From the NCBI GenBank assembly GCA_019634575.1, contig JAHCAY010000001.1, forward strand, positions 1,860,001 through 1,924,000: DNA of 64,000 nt, given 5' to 3'. Both the position numbers and the translations under genes were made by a program. The notes under the pieces were generated by a model, which had not been told where the DNA came from, searched no databases, and was given only the letters and a program-made list of their open reading frames with translations. Positions 24,182 to 33,248 of this stretch are shown in pieces; the stretch's first letter is position 1; each line of letters opens with the position of its first letter. Source of the DNA: Candidatus Didemnitutus sp. (GTDB taxonomy: Bacteria > Verrucomicrobiota > Verrucomicrobiia > Opitutales > Opitutaceae).

Positions 24182-25081
24182 GTGCCTTCCACGCTGCCGC
24201 TCCGCCATCTGCTCCTCGCCCTGCTCGTCGTCGCGATCTGGGGCTCCAACTTCGTCGCGCTGAAACTCGCGCTCGTCGACCTGCCGCCGCTGCTGCTCTG
24301 CGCCGTGCGCTTCGTCTTCGTGTCGCTGCCGCTCGTGTTCTTCCTGCCGCGCCCGGCGATCACCTGGGCGCAGCTCCTCACCTACGGGCTCACGATGTTC
24401 GCCGCGCAATTCGCCTTCATGTTTCTCGGCATGCGCCTCGGGATGCCCGCCGGCCTCGCCTCGCTCGTGCTCCAGTTCCAGGTCTTCGTGTCGCTCGCGC
24501 TCTCGGTCGTGATGCTCGGCGAACGCGTGCGCCTCGTGCAGGTCGCCGGCGCCCTCGTCGCGGCCGGCGGATTTTTCATCGTCGGCCGGCACACCGGCGG
24601 CGAGATGACGGCCGTCGGTTTCGTCTGCCTGCTCCTCGCCGCCGCCTCGTGGGGCTTCGCCAACGTCACCTCGCGTCGCCTCGGCAAAGTGAATCCGCTC
24701 GCGCTCGTCGTGTGGGGCGGGCTCGTGGTGCCGCTGCCGATGCTCGCCGCCTCGTTCGCCTTCGAAGGCCGCGAAGCCATCGCCCATGCCCTCACGCACG
24801 CCGGCGTCGCGGCTTGGTTGAGCGTTGCCTACACCGTCTATCTCTCGACGCTCGTCGCCTATACCATCTGGAGCTGGCTGCTCGGCCACTATCCTGCGTC
24901 GACCGTCACGCCGTTCACGCTCCTCGTGCCGGTGTTCGGCATGGTGACCTCGGCAATCTACCTGCACGAATCGCTGCCGGGATGGAAGCTCGCCGCCGCG
25001 GCCTTCGTGATCTCCGGTCTCGTGCTGTGCGTCTTCGGCCCGCGTTTCACGGGGAGAATCCCCCAGGTCGCGCGCACCTGA
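24182..25081 (+). CDS. EamA family (DMT) exporter
   Basis: This 299-residue protein has ten predicted membrane helices in two EamA halves. The first begins LLLALLVVAIWGSNFVALK and the second begins AVGFVCLLLAAASWGFANV; the conserved LGERV and LHESL ends of each half are present. The subfamily is like O-acetylserine/cysteine or amino-acid-metabolite exporters (YdeD/EamA), but the substrate is not certain. I chose GTG 24182, which places the first helix as in relatives; a TTG 36 bp upstream is an alternative. Confidence 0.88.
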   Translation: MPSTLPLRHLLLALLVVAIWGSNFVALKLALVDLPPLLLCAVRFVFVSLPLVFFLPRPAITWAQLLTYGLTMFAAQFAFMFLGMRLGMPAGLASLVLQFQVFVSLALSVVMLGERVRLVQVAGALVAAGGFFIVGRHTGGEMTAVGFVCLLLAAASWGFANVTSRRLGKVNPLALVVWGGLVVPLPMLAASFAFEGREAIAHALTHAGVAAWLSVAYTVYLSTLVAYTIWSWLLGHYPASTVTPFTLLVPVFGMVTSAIYLHESLPGWKLAAAAFVISGLVLCVFGPRFTGRIPQVART

Positions 25082-25163
25082 CGCGCCGCTCGTCAACCAC
25101 CCGGCTCCGCTCGTCAGTTCGCCTTCGAGGCGACGGCACCCGCGCCGTCCGATGCGCGGTCGC

Positions 25164-25511
25164 ATGCCCACCATCGCCGAGCGTTATTGTGCCCGCCATC
25201 GCATCGCCGCTGATCGCTTCGCGCGCCGCGCGCTGCGGCGCGCGCTGCCGCTGCAGGGCCAGCTGCTCTATCCGCTGCTGCGCATGATCCCGGGCTTCTT
25301 CGACCCGGATCTCGAATTCATCCGCGACATCGGACGCGCGCGCACACTCCGGCATTTCGCCGTCGATGCCGCCGATTTCAAAATCCACCCCGACAACGCC
25401 CGCTTCTCGCGCCGCTGGCTGAAGCTCCGCGTCTCCTCGCGCAAACTGCGCCGCCACCTCGCCGCCGCACTCGCCGACGGCGATGTCGCCCCCGCGCCAG
25501 CCCGCGCCTGA
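25164..25511 (+). CDS. Conserved-looking hypothetical protein
   Basis: The product is 115 residues from ATG 25164 (119 from ATG 25152). It is strongly basic, with an Arg-rich N-terminal helix (RYCARHRIAADRFARRALRR), a central segment with PGFFDPDLEFIRDIGRA, and a basic helix near the end (RRWLKLRVSSRKLRRHL). No membrane span or signal is visible. I do not recognise the family. It may be transcribed with the EamA gene 82 bp upstream and is convergent with the pseudouridine synthase. Confidence 0.6.
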   Translation: MPTIAERYCARHRIAADRFARRALRRALPLQGQLLYPLLRMIPGFFDPDLEFIRDIGRARTLRHFAVDAADFKIHPDNARFSRRWLKLRVSSRKLRRHLAAALADGDVAPAPARA

Positions 25512-25532
25512 CGCGCCGTCCGCGACCGCCGC

Positions 25533-25557
25533 GTTTGTCACCTATTGGGTGGCAAAC
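25533..25557. repeat. 25-bp palindrome, copy 2 (imperfect)
   Basis: The arms GTTTGTCACCTA and TGGGTGGCAAAC are complementary except for two G-T positions, around a central T. The site covers the last codons and TAG stop of the pseudouridine synthase on the minus strand. Confidence 0.6.
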
Positions 25558-26120
25558 ACCGCGTCGCGCTCCGCCCGGGTGAGTTCGCGCCAAGCACCGG
25601 GCTTCAGCGCGAGCGACGCCAGCGTCAGCGCCCCGATGCTCGCGCGCACCAGCCGCAAGGTCGGGTGCCCCACCGCCGCCGTCATGCGGCGCACCTGCCG
25701 GTTTTTCCCTTCGCCCAACTCCAGCGCCAGCCAGCAATCCGGCACGCTCTGCCGCACACGGATCGGCGGCTCGCGCGGCGGCAGCTCCGGCGCCGGCTCC
25801 AACCGCCGCACGGCGCACGGCTGCGTGCGGTAATCGCCGATCGTCACGCCGCGCGCGAGCTGCGCCAGCGCCGCATCGTTTGGAATGCGCTCCACCTGCA
25901 CCCAATACTCGCGCCGATGCCCGCGCTCCGGATCGAGCAGCCGGGAATTCAGCCCCGCCTCGTCGCTCAGCAGCAGCAATCCCTCGCTGTCCGCATCGAG
26001 CCGCCCGAGCGCGTAGACGTTCTTCGGCAAACCGAACTCCGCCAGCGTCCGCCACCGCGAGCCGGGCTCGGGCGTGAACTGCGACAGGACGCCGTAGGGT
26101 TTGTGCAAAGCGAGGAGCAT
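25542..26120 (-). CDS. 23S rRNA pseudouridine synthase, RluE-like
   Basis: This 192-residue RsuA/RluB/E/F-family enzyme starts MLLALHKPYGVLSQFT. The catalytic Asp42 lies in YALGRLDADSEGLLLL, and GKNRQVRRMTAAVGHPTLRLVR is the conserved C-terminal motif. The N-terminal S4 domain seen in most family members is missing, as in RluE, which modifies one uridine in 23S rRNA; the exact site is inferred. The ATG 26120 gives the standard family length; a longer frame adds 46 residues over a REP region and was rejected. The last residues FATQ and stop are encoded by the palindrome at 25533-25557. Confidence 0.9.
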   Translation of the reverse strand: MLLALHKPYGVLSQFTPEPGSRWRTLAEFGLPKNVYALGRLDADSEGLLLLSDEAGLNSRLLDPERGHRREYWVQVERIPNDAALAQLARGVTIGDYRTQPCAVRRLEPAPELPPREPPIRVRQSVPDCWLALELGEGKNRQVRRMTAAVGHPTLRLVRASIGALTLASLALKPGAWRELTRAERDAVFATQ

Positions 26121-26198
26121 GGTGCGTCGCGCGCCGCGATTGAGCGCCGCCCAATACCCCGGGGCAAGCCTCCACGAACCCGCCTTGGTCTTGCTGTG

Positions 26199-26223
26199 GG
26201 AGCGAGCTGGCTCGCGACGCTCC
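26199..26223 (+). repeat. GGAG-headed REP element
   Basis: GGAGCGAGC, TG, GCTCGCGACGCTCC forms an imperfect hairpin with GGAG head, 79 bp upstream of the pseudouridine synthase start. It differs in sequence from the other REP types here. Confidence 0.6.
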
Positions 26224-26315
26224 AATTCCCGCACCAGCCGCAAGCCTACCTTCCACATCCAGGCTCACCCCAAAATCTCATCCGTGTTCCGACGCGAAAA
26301 ATTCACCCGGCGCTT

Positions 26316-26350
26316 CGTCATTTGTGTTCATTCGTGTCCATTCGTGGTTC
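26316..26350 (+). repeat. Short-word repeat tract before chrA
   Basis: The words ATTTGTGTTC, ATTCGTGTCC and ATTCGTGGTTC follow one another. The complement reads ACCACGAATGGACACGAATG, the same style as the ACCACAGATGAACACAGA tracts at 47698-47831. It lies just upstream of the chrA start. Confidence 0.6.
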
Positions 26351-26367
26351 AACTGATTGTCTCTCCC

Positions 26368-27582
26368 GTGGCCACACCAGCGACACCGCCGACCGTCCCG
26401 CAGATCTTTCTCGCCGCGCTGCGCCTCGGCTGCACGTCGTTCGGCGGTCCGGTCGCGCACCTCGCCCATTTTCGCCGCGACTACGTCGAGCGCCGCCGCT
26501 GGATCGACGAGGCGCACTACGCCGACCTCGTCGCGCTCTGCCAATTCCTCCCCGGCCCCGCGAGCAGCCAGACCGGCTTCGGCCTCGGCTACCTCTGGCG
26601 CGGCTGGCCCGGCGGACTCGCCGCGTGGTTCGGCTTCACGCTGCCGAGCGCCGCGTTGATGACCGCCTTCGCGCTCAGCGCCGGAAAACTCAGCGCGTTC
26701 CTCGGCACCGGCTGGCTCCACGGCCTCAAGCTCGCCGCCGTCGCTGTCGTCGCGCACGCCGTGCTCGCGATGTGGCGCGCTCTCGCGCCCGACGCCGCGC
26801 GCGCCGTGCTCGTCCTCGTCAGCGCCGCCGCACTGCTCGCATTGCCGTTCGCGTGGCTGCAACTCGCCGTCATCGCCACCGGTGCGCTCGCCGGACTCGC
26901 CCTGCTCTCGCGCCCGTCCGAAGCTGCGGCCCCGCCAGCACCTCCCGCCGCTTCCTCCGGTTACTCCGCCACCGCCAGCTCGCTCCGCACGTCCGCCACG
27001 GTCCTCGTCGCCTTCCTCGCCCTGCTCCTCGCGCTCCCGGCAATTTGCCGTAATACGGCAAATTGGCCCGCCGCTCTCGCCGATCAATGCTACCGCTCCG
27101 GCGCACTCGTCTTCGGTGGCGGGCACGTGGTGCTGCCGCTGCTGCAAAAGGAATTCGTCGCGCCGGGCGGCGTCAGCGCCGAGCAGTTCCTCGCCGGCTA
27201 CGGTGCGGCACAGGCGATGCCGGGTCCGCTGTTCACCTTCGCCGCCTTCCTCGGCACGACGACGCATGGTGTCGCCGGCGGAGCGTGGGCCACGCTCTGG
27301 ATTTTTCTGCCCGGCTTGCTGCTCGTCGCCGCCGTGCTGCCGTTCTGGCAAACGCTCCGCGTCCAGCCACGCGCGCGCGCGGCACTCCGCGGCGCCAACG
27401 CCGCGGTCGTCGGCCTGCTGCTCGCCGCGCTCATCCATCCCATCGGCGCCGTCGCATTCACCGACCTCCGCAGCGCCGCGCTCACCGCCGCCGCGTTCGG
27501 CGCGTTGTTCGTGCCACGGGTCCCGGTGTGGGCCGTGGTGCTGGCCTGCGCGCTCGCAGGCGGGCTTATCGACGTCGTGTAA
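26368..27582 (+). CDS. chrA: Chromate transporter ChrA, two-domain form
   Basis: This 404-residue membrane protein contains two homologous CHR halves. The first has LGCTSFGGPVAHLAHFRRDYV, QFLPGPASSQTG and GWPGGLAAW; the second has YRSGALVFGGGHVVLPLLQ and AQAMPGPLFTFAAFLG. This is the long-chain type that exports chromate and gives resistance; chromate is inferred from family. The GTG at 26368 was chosen because upstream sequence is repeat DNA. Between the halves, the codons for ICRNTAN form a perfect AT-rich 25-bp palindrome (27041-27065), unlike the GC-rich rest of the gene. Confidence 0.9.
   Translation: MATPATPPTVPQIFLAALRLGCTSFGGPVAHLAHFRRDYVERRRWIDEAHYADLVALCQFLPGPASSQTGFGLGYLWRGWPGGLAAWFGFTLPSAALMTAFALSAGKLSAFLGTGWLHGLKLAAVAVVAHAVLAMWRALAPDAARAVLVLVSAAALLALPFAWLQLAVIATGALAGLALLSRPSEAAAPPAPPAASSGYSATASSLRTSATVLVAFLALLLALPAICRNTANWPAALADQCYRSGALVFGGGHVVLPLLQKEFVAPGGVSAEQFLAGYGAAQAMPGPLFTFAAFLGTTTHGVAGGAWATLWIFLPGLLLVAAVLPFWQTLRVQPRARAALRGANAAVVGLLLAALIHPIGAVAFTDLRSAALTAAAFGALFVPRVPVWAVVLACALAGGLIDVV
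27041..27065. repeat. 25-bp palindrome inside chrA, copy 3
   Basis: The arms CAATTTGCCGTA and TACGGCAAATTG are perfectly complementary around one A. It has the same 12-1-12 plan as the site at 18783 but other inner bases, and it is read through as seven to eight codons in the loop between the two ChrA halves. Confidence 0.8.
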
Positions 27583-27656
27583 GACCTGATTTCTCCGCGC
27601 GCCGCCGGCGAAACAGCTTGCGCACCGCGCGGGGCCTTCGCATTGCTGCGTCCCCG

Positions 27657-28040
27657 ATGCGCCGCCAACTTTCCACGATCGCGCTGCTCGTCGCCTGGCT
27701 TTGTGCCAACGGCGCGGTGTGGAATGTCGTGCAAGTTGTCGCGTGGGCGAAGATGTTTCACGACTACTCGGCCGTCATGCCCGCGCACGAAGCGCTGCGC
27801 GTGACCTTCGTCGACGGCGAAGCGTGCAATCTCTGCCACATCGCCCAATCCGCCCAGGACACCGCGCGCGACCAGTCGCCGCGCGACGACGCCCTCGGTG
27901 GCAGCGACCGCGTCGTCCTCGCTTTTCACGCCACGCCTCCGGTCGTGGTGATCGCTCCTGAATTTTCCTGGCCGGGCCTCGCGAACGAGGCCGGCCTCAC
28001 GCGCACCGATGCGGTGCCCGTGCCGCCCCCGCGCGTCTAA
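27657..28040 (+). CDS. Small membrane-anchored CxxCH protein of copper cluster
   Basis: This 127-residue protein has an N-terminal hydrophobic segment (residues 7-24; signal anchor or signal peptide) and a short motif Cys57-Asn-Leu-Cys60-His61. The rest is hydrophilic with a Pro-rich C-terminus. Similar small proteins (DUF2946-like) with a Cys pair occur next to copper receptor genes; I infer metal handling, not cytochrome function, because one CxxCH in so small a protein without other haem features is weak evidence. It is 134 bp upstream of the copper receptor. Confidence 0.65.
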   Translation: MRRQLSTIALLVAWLCANGAVWNVVQVVAWAKMFHDYSAVMPAHEALRVTFVDGEACNLCHIAQSAQDTARDQSPRDDALGGSDRVVLAFHATPPVVVIAPEFSWPGLANEAGLTRTDAVPVPPPRV

Positions 28041-28174
28041 CGCGCCACTGAGCCCTCCCTCCACGCTCTCCTCGACGCGCGCCTCGTAGCGCCGCGTCCG
28101 TTGCGTTTGGCCGCGCCGGCCCGTCCGCGCGCGCCTGCTCCCGCCTCAATGCGCGTTCTGCGCGCCCGTTTGTC

Positions 28175-30259
28175 ATGCACTCGTTTTCCCGTTTCGCTCT
28201 TTCCCTCTCTCTCACCGCTCTGGTCGCCACCGCGTCCGAGCCCGCCATTCCACCCGCCCGCGAGCCTGCCGTCGAACTCGACCCGTTGGTCGTCACCGGC
28301 GCCAAGGCCGCGCAGCCGCTCGTCGTCACCACCGACCCGAAGGCTCCCGCGCAACCGATGCCTGCGCACGACGGTGCCGACGCGCTGCGCGCCGTGCCGG
28401 GCTTCGCCGTGATCCGCAAGGGCGGCACCGACGGCGATCCCGTGCTCCGTGGCATGGCCGGCTCGCGCCTCGGCGTGCAACTCGACGGCCAGTGCATCTT
28501 CGGCGGCTGCGGCAACCGCATGGACCCGCCCACCGCCTACGTTTTCCCCGCCGCCTACGACCGCATCACCGTCGTGAAGGGCCCGCAATCCGTCCTCTAC
28601 GGTCCGGGCAACAGCGCCGGCGTCGTGCTCTTCGAGCGCACCTACCGCCGCCTCGCCGAGCGCGAATCCTCGCTCTTCGGCTCCGTCACTGCGGGCAGCT
28701 TCGGGCGCTTCGACGCCGTGGCCGACGCGCGCACCGGCGCGCCTGACTGGCAAATCCGCGCCACCGGCACCACCACGCGCGCCGACGACTACGCCGATGG
28801 AGCCGGCCGCGACGTGCACAGCGCTTACCGTCGCTGGAGCGCCAACGCCACCGCCGCGTGGACGCCCAACGCGCTCACGTTCGTCGAGCTCTCCGGTGCC
28901 GTGAGCGACGGCGAGGCCGCCTACGCCGACCGCGCGATGGACGGCGTGAAATTCGCCCGCGACAACTACGCACTCCGTCTCCGCCGCGAGCAACTCACCC
29001 CGCTCATCGCTGCGGTCGAGTTGCGCGGTTTCCACAACTACGTCGACCACGTGATGGACAACTACTCGCTGCGGGCCTTCGCCGCGTCGATGATGATGCC
29101 CAACCCATCCGTCTCCAACCCCGACCGCGAGACCACCGGCGCCACCGCGCAACTCGAACTCACGCCGGGCGAGTCCACGCACCTCACGCTCGGCGCCGAC
29201 ACGCAGACCAACGTCCACACGCTGCGCTCGACGACGAACGAGACGGCGTCGCCCTACGAAGCCAAGGCCCGCGTCCGCGACGCCCGCTTCGAGCAACGTG
29301 GCCTCTTCGGCGAGGCCGCCGTCACGCTCGCGCCCGGCTCCCGCGCCTACGTCGGCGCGCGCCTCGATCAATGGAAGGCCACCGACAACCGCGCCGTCGT
29401 CGCGCTCTCGATGATGAGCACCGCGCCGAACCCCTCCGCCGGCCGCACGCGCACGAGCGACCTCGCCAGCGGCTTCGTCCGCTACGAACGCGATCTCGGC
29501 GCGCCCGGCCGCAGCACCGCGACGCTCTTCGCCGGACTCGGCCGCACGCAGCGCTACCCCGATTACTGGGAAGCGATCAAGAACGAGTCCACCGGCAGCG
29601 TGACCGCGTTCAGCACGCGTCCCGAAACCACCACGCAGCTCGATGTCGGCGCCCTCGGCAAAATCGGCGCGCTCGAATGGAATGCCTCCCTCTTCGCCGC
29701 GCGCATCGACGATTTCATCCTCGTCCAGAGCGGCTTCACCAAACCGTCCGGCATGATGGGCACGCGCAGCGCCGTCGTGACGCGCAACATCGACGCCACC
29801 ACGCGCGGCGGCGAGGCCGGCCTCGCGTGGCGCTTCGCCACCGACTGGAAACTCGACGCGTCGCTCGCCTACGTGCGCGGCACGAACGACACCGACGCGC
29901 GCCCGCTCGCGCAGCTGCCGCCGCTCGAGTCGCGCCTCGCCCTCGCCTACACGCGCCCGACGTGGTCCGCCGGCGCGCTCCTCCGCGCCGTCGCACGCCA
30001 GAACCGCGTCGCGATCGGCCAGGGCAACATCGTCGGTCAGGACCTCGGCGAGACCGCCGGCTTCGGCACGCTTTCGCTCAACGCCAGCTGGAAACCCACC
30101 GCGCGCGCCCGCCTCTCCGCCGGCGTCGACAACGTTTTCGACCGCACCTACGCGGAGCACCTCAGCAAATCCGGCGCGATGGTTCCCGGCTTCGTCCAGA
30201 CCGCGCGCGTCAACGAGCCCGGCCGCACGCTCTGGCTCAAACTCGACGTCACCCTCTGA
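28175..30259 (+). CDS. TonB-dependent copper receptor
   Basis: This is a 694-residue outer-membrane receptor of the OprC/NosA copper type. After a short signal peptide comes the TonB box region (ELDPLVVTG), then the plug with VLRGMAGSRLGVQLDG, CGNRMDPPTAYVFP, AYDRITVVKGPQSVLYG and GVVLFER, which are the diagnostic features of the copper-receptor subfamily. The barrel ends FDRTYAEHLSK and a final Leu after LKLDVT. Copper (or a copper complex) is the likely ligand by family. It opens a run of copper-related genes. A probable terminator lies 34 bp after its stop. Confidence 0.92.
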   Translation: MHSFSRFALSLSLTALVATASEPAIPPAREPAVELDPLVVTGAKAAQPLVVTTDPKAPAQPMPAHDGADALRAVPGFAVIRKGGTDGDPVLRGMAGSRLGVQLDGQCIFGGCGNRMDPPTAYVFPAAYDRITVVKGPQSVLYGPGNSAGVVLFERTYRRLAERESSLFGSVTAGSFGRFDAVADARTGAPDWQIRATGTTTRADDYADGAGRDVHSAYRRWSANATAAWTPNALTFVELSGAVSDGEAAYADRAMDGVKFARDNYALRLRREQLTPLIAAVELRGFHNYVDHVMDNYSLRAFAASMMMPNPSVSNPDRETTGATAQLELTPGESTHLTLGADTQTNVHTLRSTTNETASPYEAKARVRDARFEQRGLFGEAAVTLAPGSRAYVGARLDQWKATDNRAVVALSMMSTAPNPSAGRTRTSDLASGFVRYERDLGAPGRSTATLFAGLGRTQRYPDYWEAIKNESTGSVTAFSTRPETTTQLDVGALGKIGALEWNASLFAARIDDFILVQSGFTKPSGMMGTRSAVVTRNIDATTRGGEAGLAWRFATDWKLDASLAYVRGTNDTDARPLAQLPPLESRLALAYTRPTWSAGALLRAVARQNRVAIGQGNIVGQDLGETAGFGTLSLNASWKPTARARLSAGVDNVFDRTYAEHLSKSGAMVPGFVQTARVNEPGRTLWLKLDVTL

Positions 30260-30292
30260 CGTTCACCGCACCACTTGGGGCCGCTCCGGCGG

Positions 30293-30322
30293 AAAAACCG
30301 TCACTTGTCCTGTCGGGTTTTT
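30293..30322. terminator. Hairpin between copper receptor and cytochrome genes
   Basis: AAAAACCG pairs with CGGGTTTTT with a one-base bulge around a 13-base loop. The A/T runs on both sides would let it work in either direction. It lies 40 bp before the next ATG, so it may be an attenuator rather than a full stop. Confidence 0.5.
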
Positions 30323-30361
30323 CATAAGAGCGCCGGGGCGGCCCTCCCTTTTCGCCACACC

Positions 30362-30877
30362 ATGAAATCATTCCGCTCCACCCGCGTCGCCGCGCTCACC
30401 GCCGGCCTCGCCCTCCTCACGCTCGCCGGCTGTTCAAAGTCGGGCTCAGAAACCGCTACGCCCACCGCGGCCGCCGAATCGCCCGAGGACGCGCTCGCGC
30501 GCCAGCTCCTGGCCGGCAAAGCCGTCTTCGAGAAAGTCTGCGCCGTCTGCCATCAGGCCAACGGCCAGGGCGTGCCCGCCGTGTTCCCGCCGCTCGCCGG
30601 ATCGCCGCTCATCACCGAAGCCGATCCCGGCAAGATCATCCGCGCTACGATGCACGGCCTCCAAGGCCCGATCACCGTCAACGGCCACGAATTCAACAGC
30701 GTCATGCCGCCGCAAGGCCCCGTGCTCAACGACGCCGACCTCGCCGCCGCCATCACCTACGCGCGCAATTCCTGGGGCAACAAGGCCTCCGCCGTCACCG
30801 CCGAACAGGTCTCCGTCGTCCGCCTCACCGTGAAGCGCGACAAGTTCTGGACCTGGGAAGAACTCAACGCGCGCTGA
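30362..30877 (+). CDS. Cytochrome c lipoprotein
   Basis: This is a 171-residue exported haem protein. A lipobox (LTLAGC, Cys24) predicts lipid attachment. The haem site is Cys60-Ala-Val-Cys63-His64, and Met115 in SVMPPQGP is the probable distal ligand. The overall plan, with VCHQANGQGVPAVFPPLAGSP, is the class I cytochrome found in cbb3-type oxidase and copper-enzyme contexts. It lies between the copper receptor and the second TonB receptor (41 bp before it), which suggests a use for imported metal in electron transfer; this link is inference. Confidence 0.9.
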   Translation: MKSFRSTRVAALTAGLALLTLAGCSKSGSETATPTAAAESPEDALARQLLAGKAVFEKVCAVCHQANGQGVPAVFPPLAGSPLITEADPGKIIRATMHGLQGPITVNGHEFNSVMPPQGPVLNDADLAAAITYARNSWGNKASAVTAEQVSVVRLTVKRDKFWTWEELNAR

Positions 30878-30917
30878 ACGCCGCCCGCATTCCATCAAGC
30901 CACCTTTCATCTCCGTC

Positions 30918-33170
30918 ATGAAGCCATCCACGCTCCTCACTCTCACGTTCCTCGCGCTGCTCGCCACGACCGGCGCGCGCGCCCAAACCGCGCCCGCCAC
31001 TTCGGCGAGCGACGCCAAACCCGACGTCGTCAAACTCGACGAGTTCGAAGTCACCGCGGAAAAGCAAAAAGACTTCTCGCTCCCACTCGACTCCGCGCCG
31101 GCCACCGGCTCGCGCCTCGGCCTCGCCAACCGCGACCTGCCCGCGTCCGTTTCCATCGTTTCGCAGGAAATGATGCAACTGCGCGGCCTCCGCACTGCCG
31201 TCGAAGCGGTCGAGGCCGCCGTCGGCATGACCGGCGGCACGCAATTCGGCTCGATCCCCACCTACTCCACGCGCGGCTTCGGCTCGAACAGCGTCACGAT
31301 CATGCGCGACGGCATCCGCCAGAACACCGCGTCGCAATCCTCGCGCACCGTCGACTCGTTCCTCCTCGACCGCGTCGAAATCCTCAAGGGTCCCGCCTCG
31401 CTCATGTTCGGCGAAGGCGCCATCGGCGGCGCCGTGAACTACCTCTCGAAACCGCCCGCCACCCGCGCCGGCGGCGAAGCCTTCGCCTCCGTCGGCGCGT
31501 GGGACAGCTACCGCTACGGCCTCGGCTGGGGCGGCCCGCTCCCGCTCGGCAAAAAAGGCAGCGTCACCTCGCGCCTCGACTACTCGCACAACGAGACCGC
31601 CGGCTACGTCGACCGCAACGCCCAGCGCTATGACGGCCTCGCCGCCGCACTCGGCTGGCAAGTCAGCGATACACTCAAACTCACCTTCAATACCACCGGC
31701 CTGAAAGACTGGAACGAGTCCTACTACGGCAACCCAGTGGTCTACGACGGCGTCATCAACACCACCGTGCCCAACTCGCCCGTCGAAATCCGCACCTTCA
31801 ACAGCGCCACCGACCGCCTGGTGAATCCCCGCGTCGAGCCCGCCGCGCGCCGCACCAACTACAACATCCTCGATAACTACGCGAAGACCGAGAACACCTT
31901 CTCGCGCCTCCGCGCCGAGCTGCGCCTCACGCCCGACTGGGAACTCCGCAACGAAGCCTACCTCGCCACCCAGCTCCTCAAGTGGCGCAACCTCGAGTCC
32001 AACACCTGGAATCCCGTCACCAAACTCGTCACGCGCTCCTCGTTCCTCCACATCTACCGCGACGATCTGCTCACCGGCGACCGCCTCGACGCCATCTACA
32101 AGGGCACGCTCGCCGGCCGGCCGAACCGCGTGATCGTCGGCGGCTTCTTCGAGCGCAACAACCTCACCCGCGGCGGCACGCCCACCGGCTACGCCACCAC
32201 CGCCCCAGCCGTCACGCTGCTCGATCCCGCGCAAACCTACGGCCCCGGCGACCCGAACCGCTTTCTGAAAACCTCCCACATCACGATCGACACGCTCGCG
32301 TTCTACGCCGAGGACGCCCTCGACCTCACGCCCACGCTCAAGCTCGTCGCCGGCCTCCGTCACGACGCGATCGACCTCCAGCGCGACACGCTCGCGACGC
32401 CCACGACGACGTTCGCCACCTACACGAAAAGCTACGCCCCGTGGACCGGCCGCGGCGGCCTCGTCTGGTCCGTCACGAAGGACGTGAACCTCTACGCCAG
32501 CTACTCCCGCGCCGCCGAGCCCACGACACAACTCGTGTCGTTCACCGCGAGCTCGAACGACTTCTCCCTCCAGACCGGCCGCCAGTTCGAGATCGGTGCC
32601 AAAGGTTCCCTGACCAAACAGCTCGACGCCACGCTCGCGCTCTTCGACATCGAGAAGAACAACCTCCTCGCCTCCACGCTCGACCCCGTCACCGGCGTGC
32701 GCATCTCGCAACAGATCGGCGCACAAAAATCCCGCGGCGTCGAAGCCGCGCTCGCATGGTCGCCCGCGCCCGGCTGGCGCCTCGAAGGCAACGCCGCGTG
32801 GACCGACGCCTGGTATGGCTCCTTCGCCGAAAATCTCGGCACCGGCGTCATCGACCGCACCGGCAACACGCCGTCGAACATCCCGAAGTGGGTCCTCGGC
32901 TTCTTCGCCACGAAGCGCTTCGCGAACGGCTTCGCGCTCAACGCCGCCGTCCGCCACGTCAGCGATCGCTTCGCCAACAACAACAACTCCGTCGTCGCCG
33001 CCGGCTATACCACGGTCGACGCCGGCGTGAGTTACACCTGGCGCCGCTTCGTCTTCAACCTGCGCGGCCGCAACCTCACCGACGCCGAATACGAACCCGT
33101 TGCCGGCACCACGATGCGCCGCCTCGCCGACCCGATCAGCGCCGAATTCTCGACCCGCGTGACCTTCTAG
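30918..33170 (+). CDS. TonB-dependent siderophore-type receptor
   Basis: The 750-residue receptor has a signal peptide (LLATTGARAQ), a TonB-box-like stretch (VVKLDEFEVTAEK), a plug with RDLPASVSIVS, YSTRGFG, IMRDGIRQN and DRVEILKGPASLMFGEGAIGG, and a barrel ending FSTRVTF with terminal Phe. The plug signatures are those of the siderophore receptor family. In this setting, just after the cytochrome and before a DUF4198 protein, the true ligand may be a copper- or other metal-chelate, which cannot be told from sequence. Confidence 0.9.
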   Translation: MKPSTLLTLTFLALLATTGARAQTAPATSASDAKPDVVKLDEFEVTAEKQKDFSLPLDSAPATGSRLGLANRDLPASVSIVSQEMMQLRGLRTAVEAVEAAVGMTGGTQFGSIPTYSTRGFGSNSVTIMRDGIRQNTASQSSRTVDSFLLDRVEILKGPASLMFGEGAIGGAVNYLSKPPATRAGGEAFASVGAWDSYRYGLGWGGPLPLGKKGSVTSRLDYSHNETAGYVDRNAQRYDGLAAALGWQVSDTLKLTFNTTGLKDWNESYYGNPVVYDGVINTTVPNSPVEIRTFNSATDRLVNPRVEPAARRTNYNILDNYAKTENTFSRLRAELRLTPDWELRNEAYLATQLLKWRNLESNTWNPVTKLVTRSSFLHIYRDDLLTGDRLDAIYKGTLAGRPNRVIVGGFFERNNLTRGGTPTGYATTAPAVTLLDPAQTYGPGDPNRFLKTSHITIDTLAFYAEDALDLTPTLKLVAGLRHDAIDLQRDTLATPTTTFATYTKSYAPWTGRGGLVWSVTKDVNLYASYSRAAEPTTQLVSFTASSNDFSLQTGRQFEIGAKGSLTKQLDATLALFDIEKNNLLASTLDPVTGVRISQQIGAQKSRGVEAALAWSPAPGWRLEGNAAWTDAWYGSFAENLGTGVIDRTGNTPSNIPKWVLGFFATKRFANGFALNAAVRHVSDRFANNNNSVVAAGYTTVDAGVSYTWRRFVFNLRGRNLTDAEYEPVAGTTMRRLADPISAEFSTRVTF

Positions 33171-33248
33171 CCCATTGCAGGACAGGAGGGACGACGTGTG
33201 CCGTCCTCGCGTCCGCCTCGTCCCTCCGCCGTCCGTCCTTCGCCTTCC

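Noticed and set aside
27657..28040. Small cytochrome c from the CxxCH motif
   Set aside because: There is one short motif in an otherwise featureless 127-residue protein next to a copper receptor; metal handling fits better, and haem binding is not supported.
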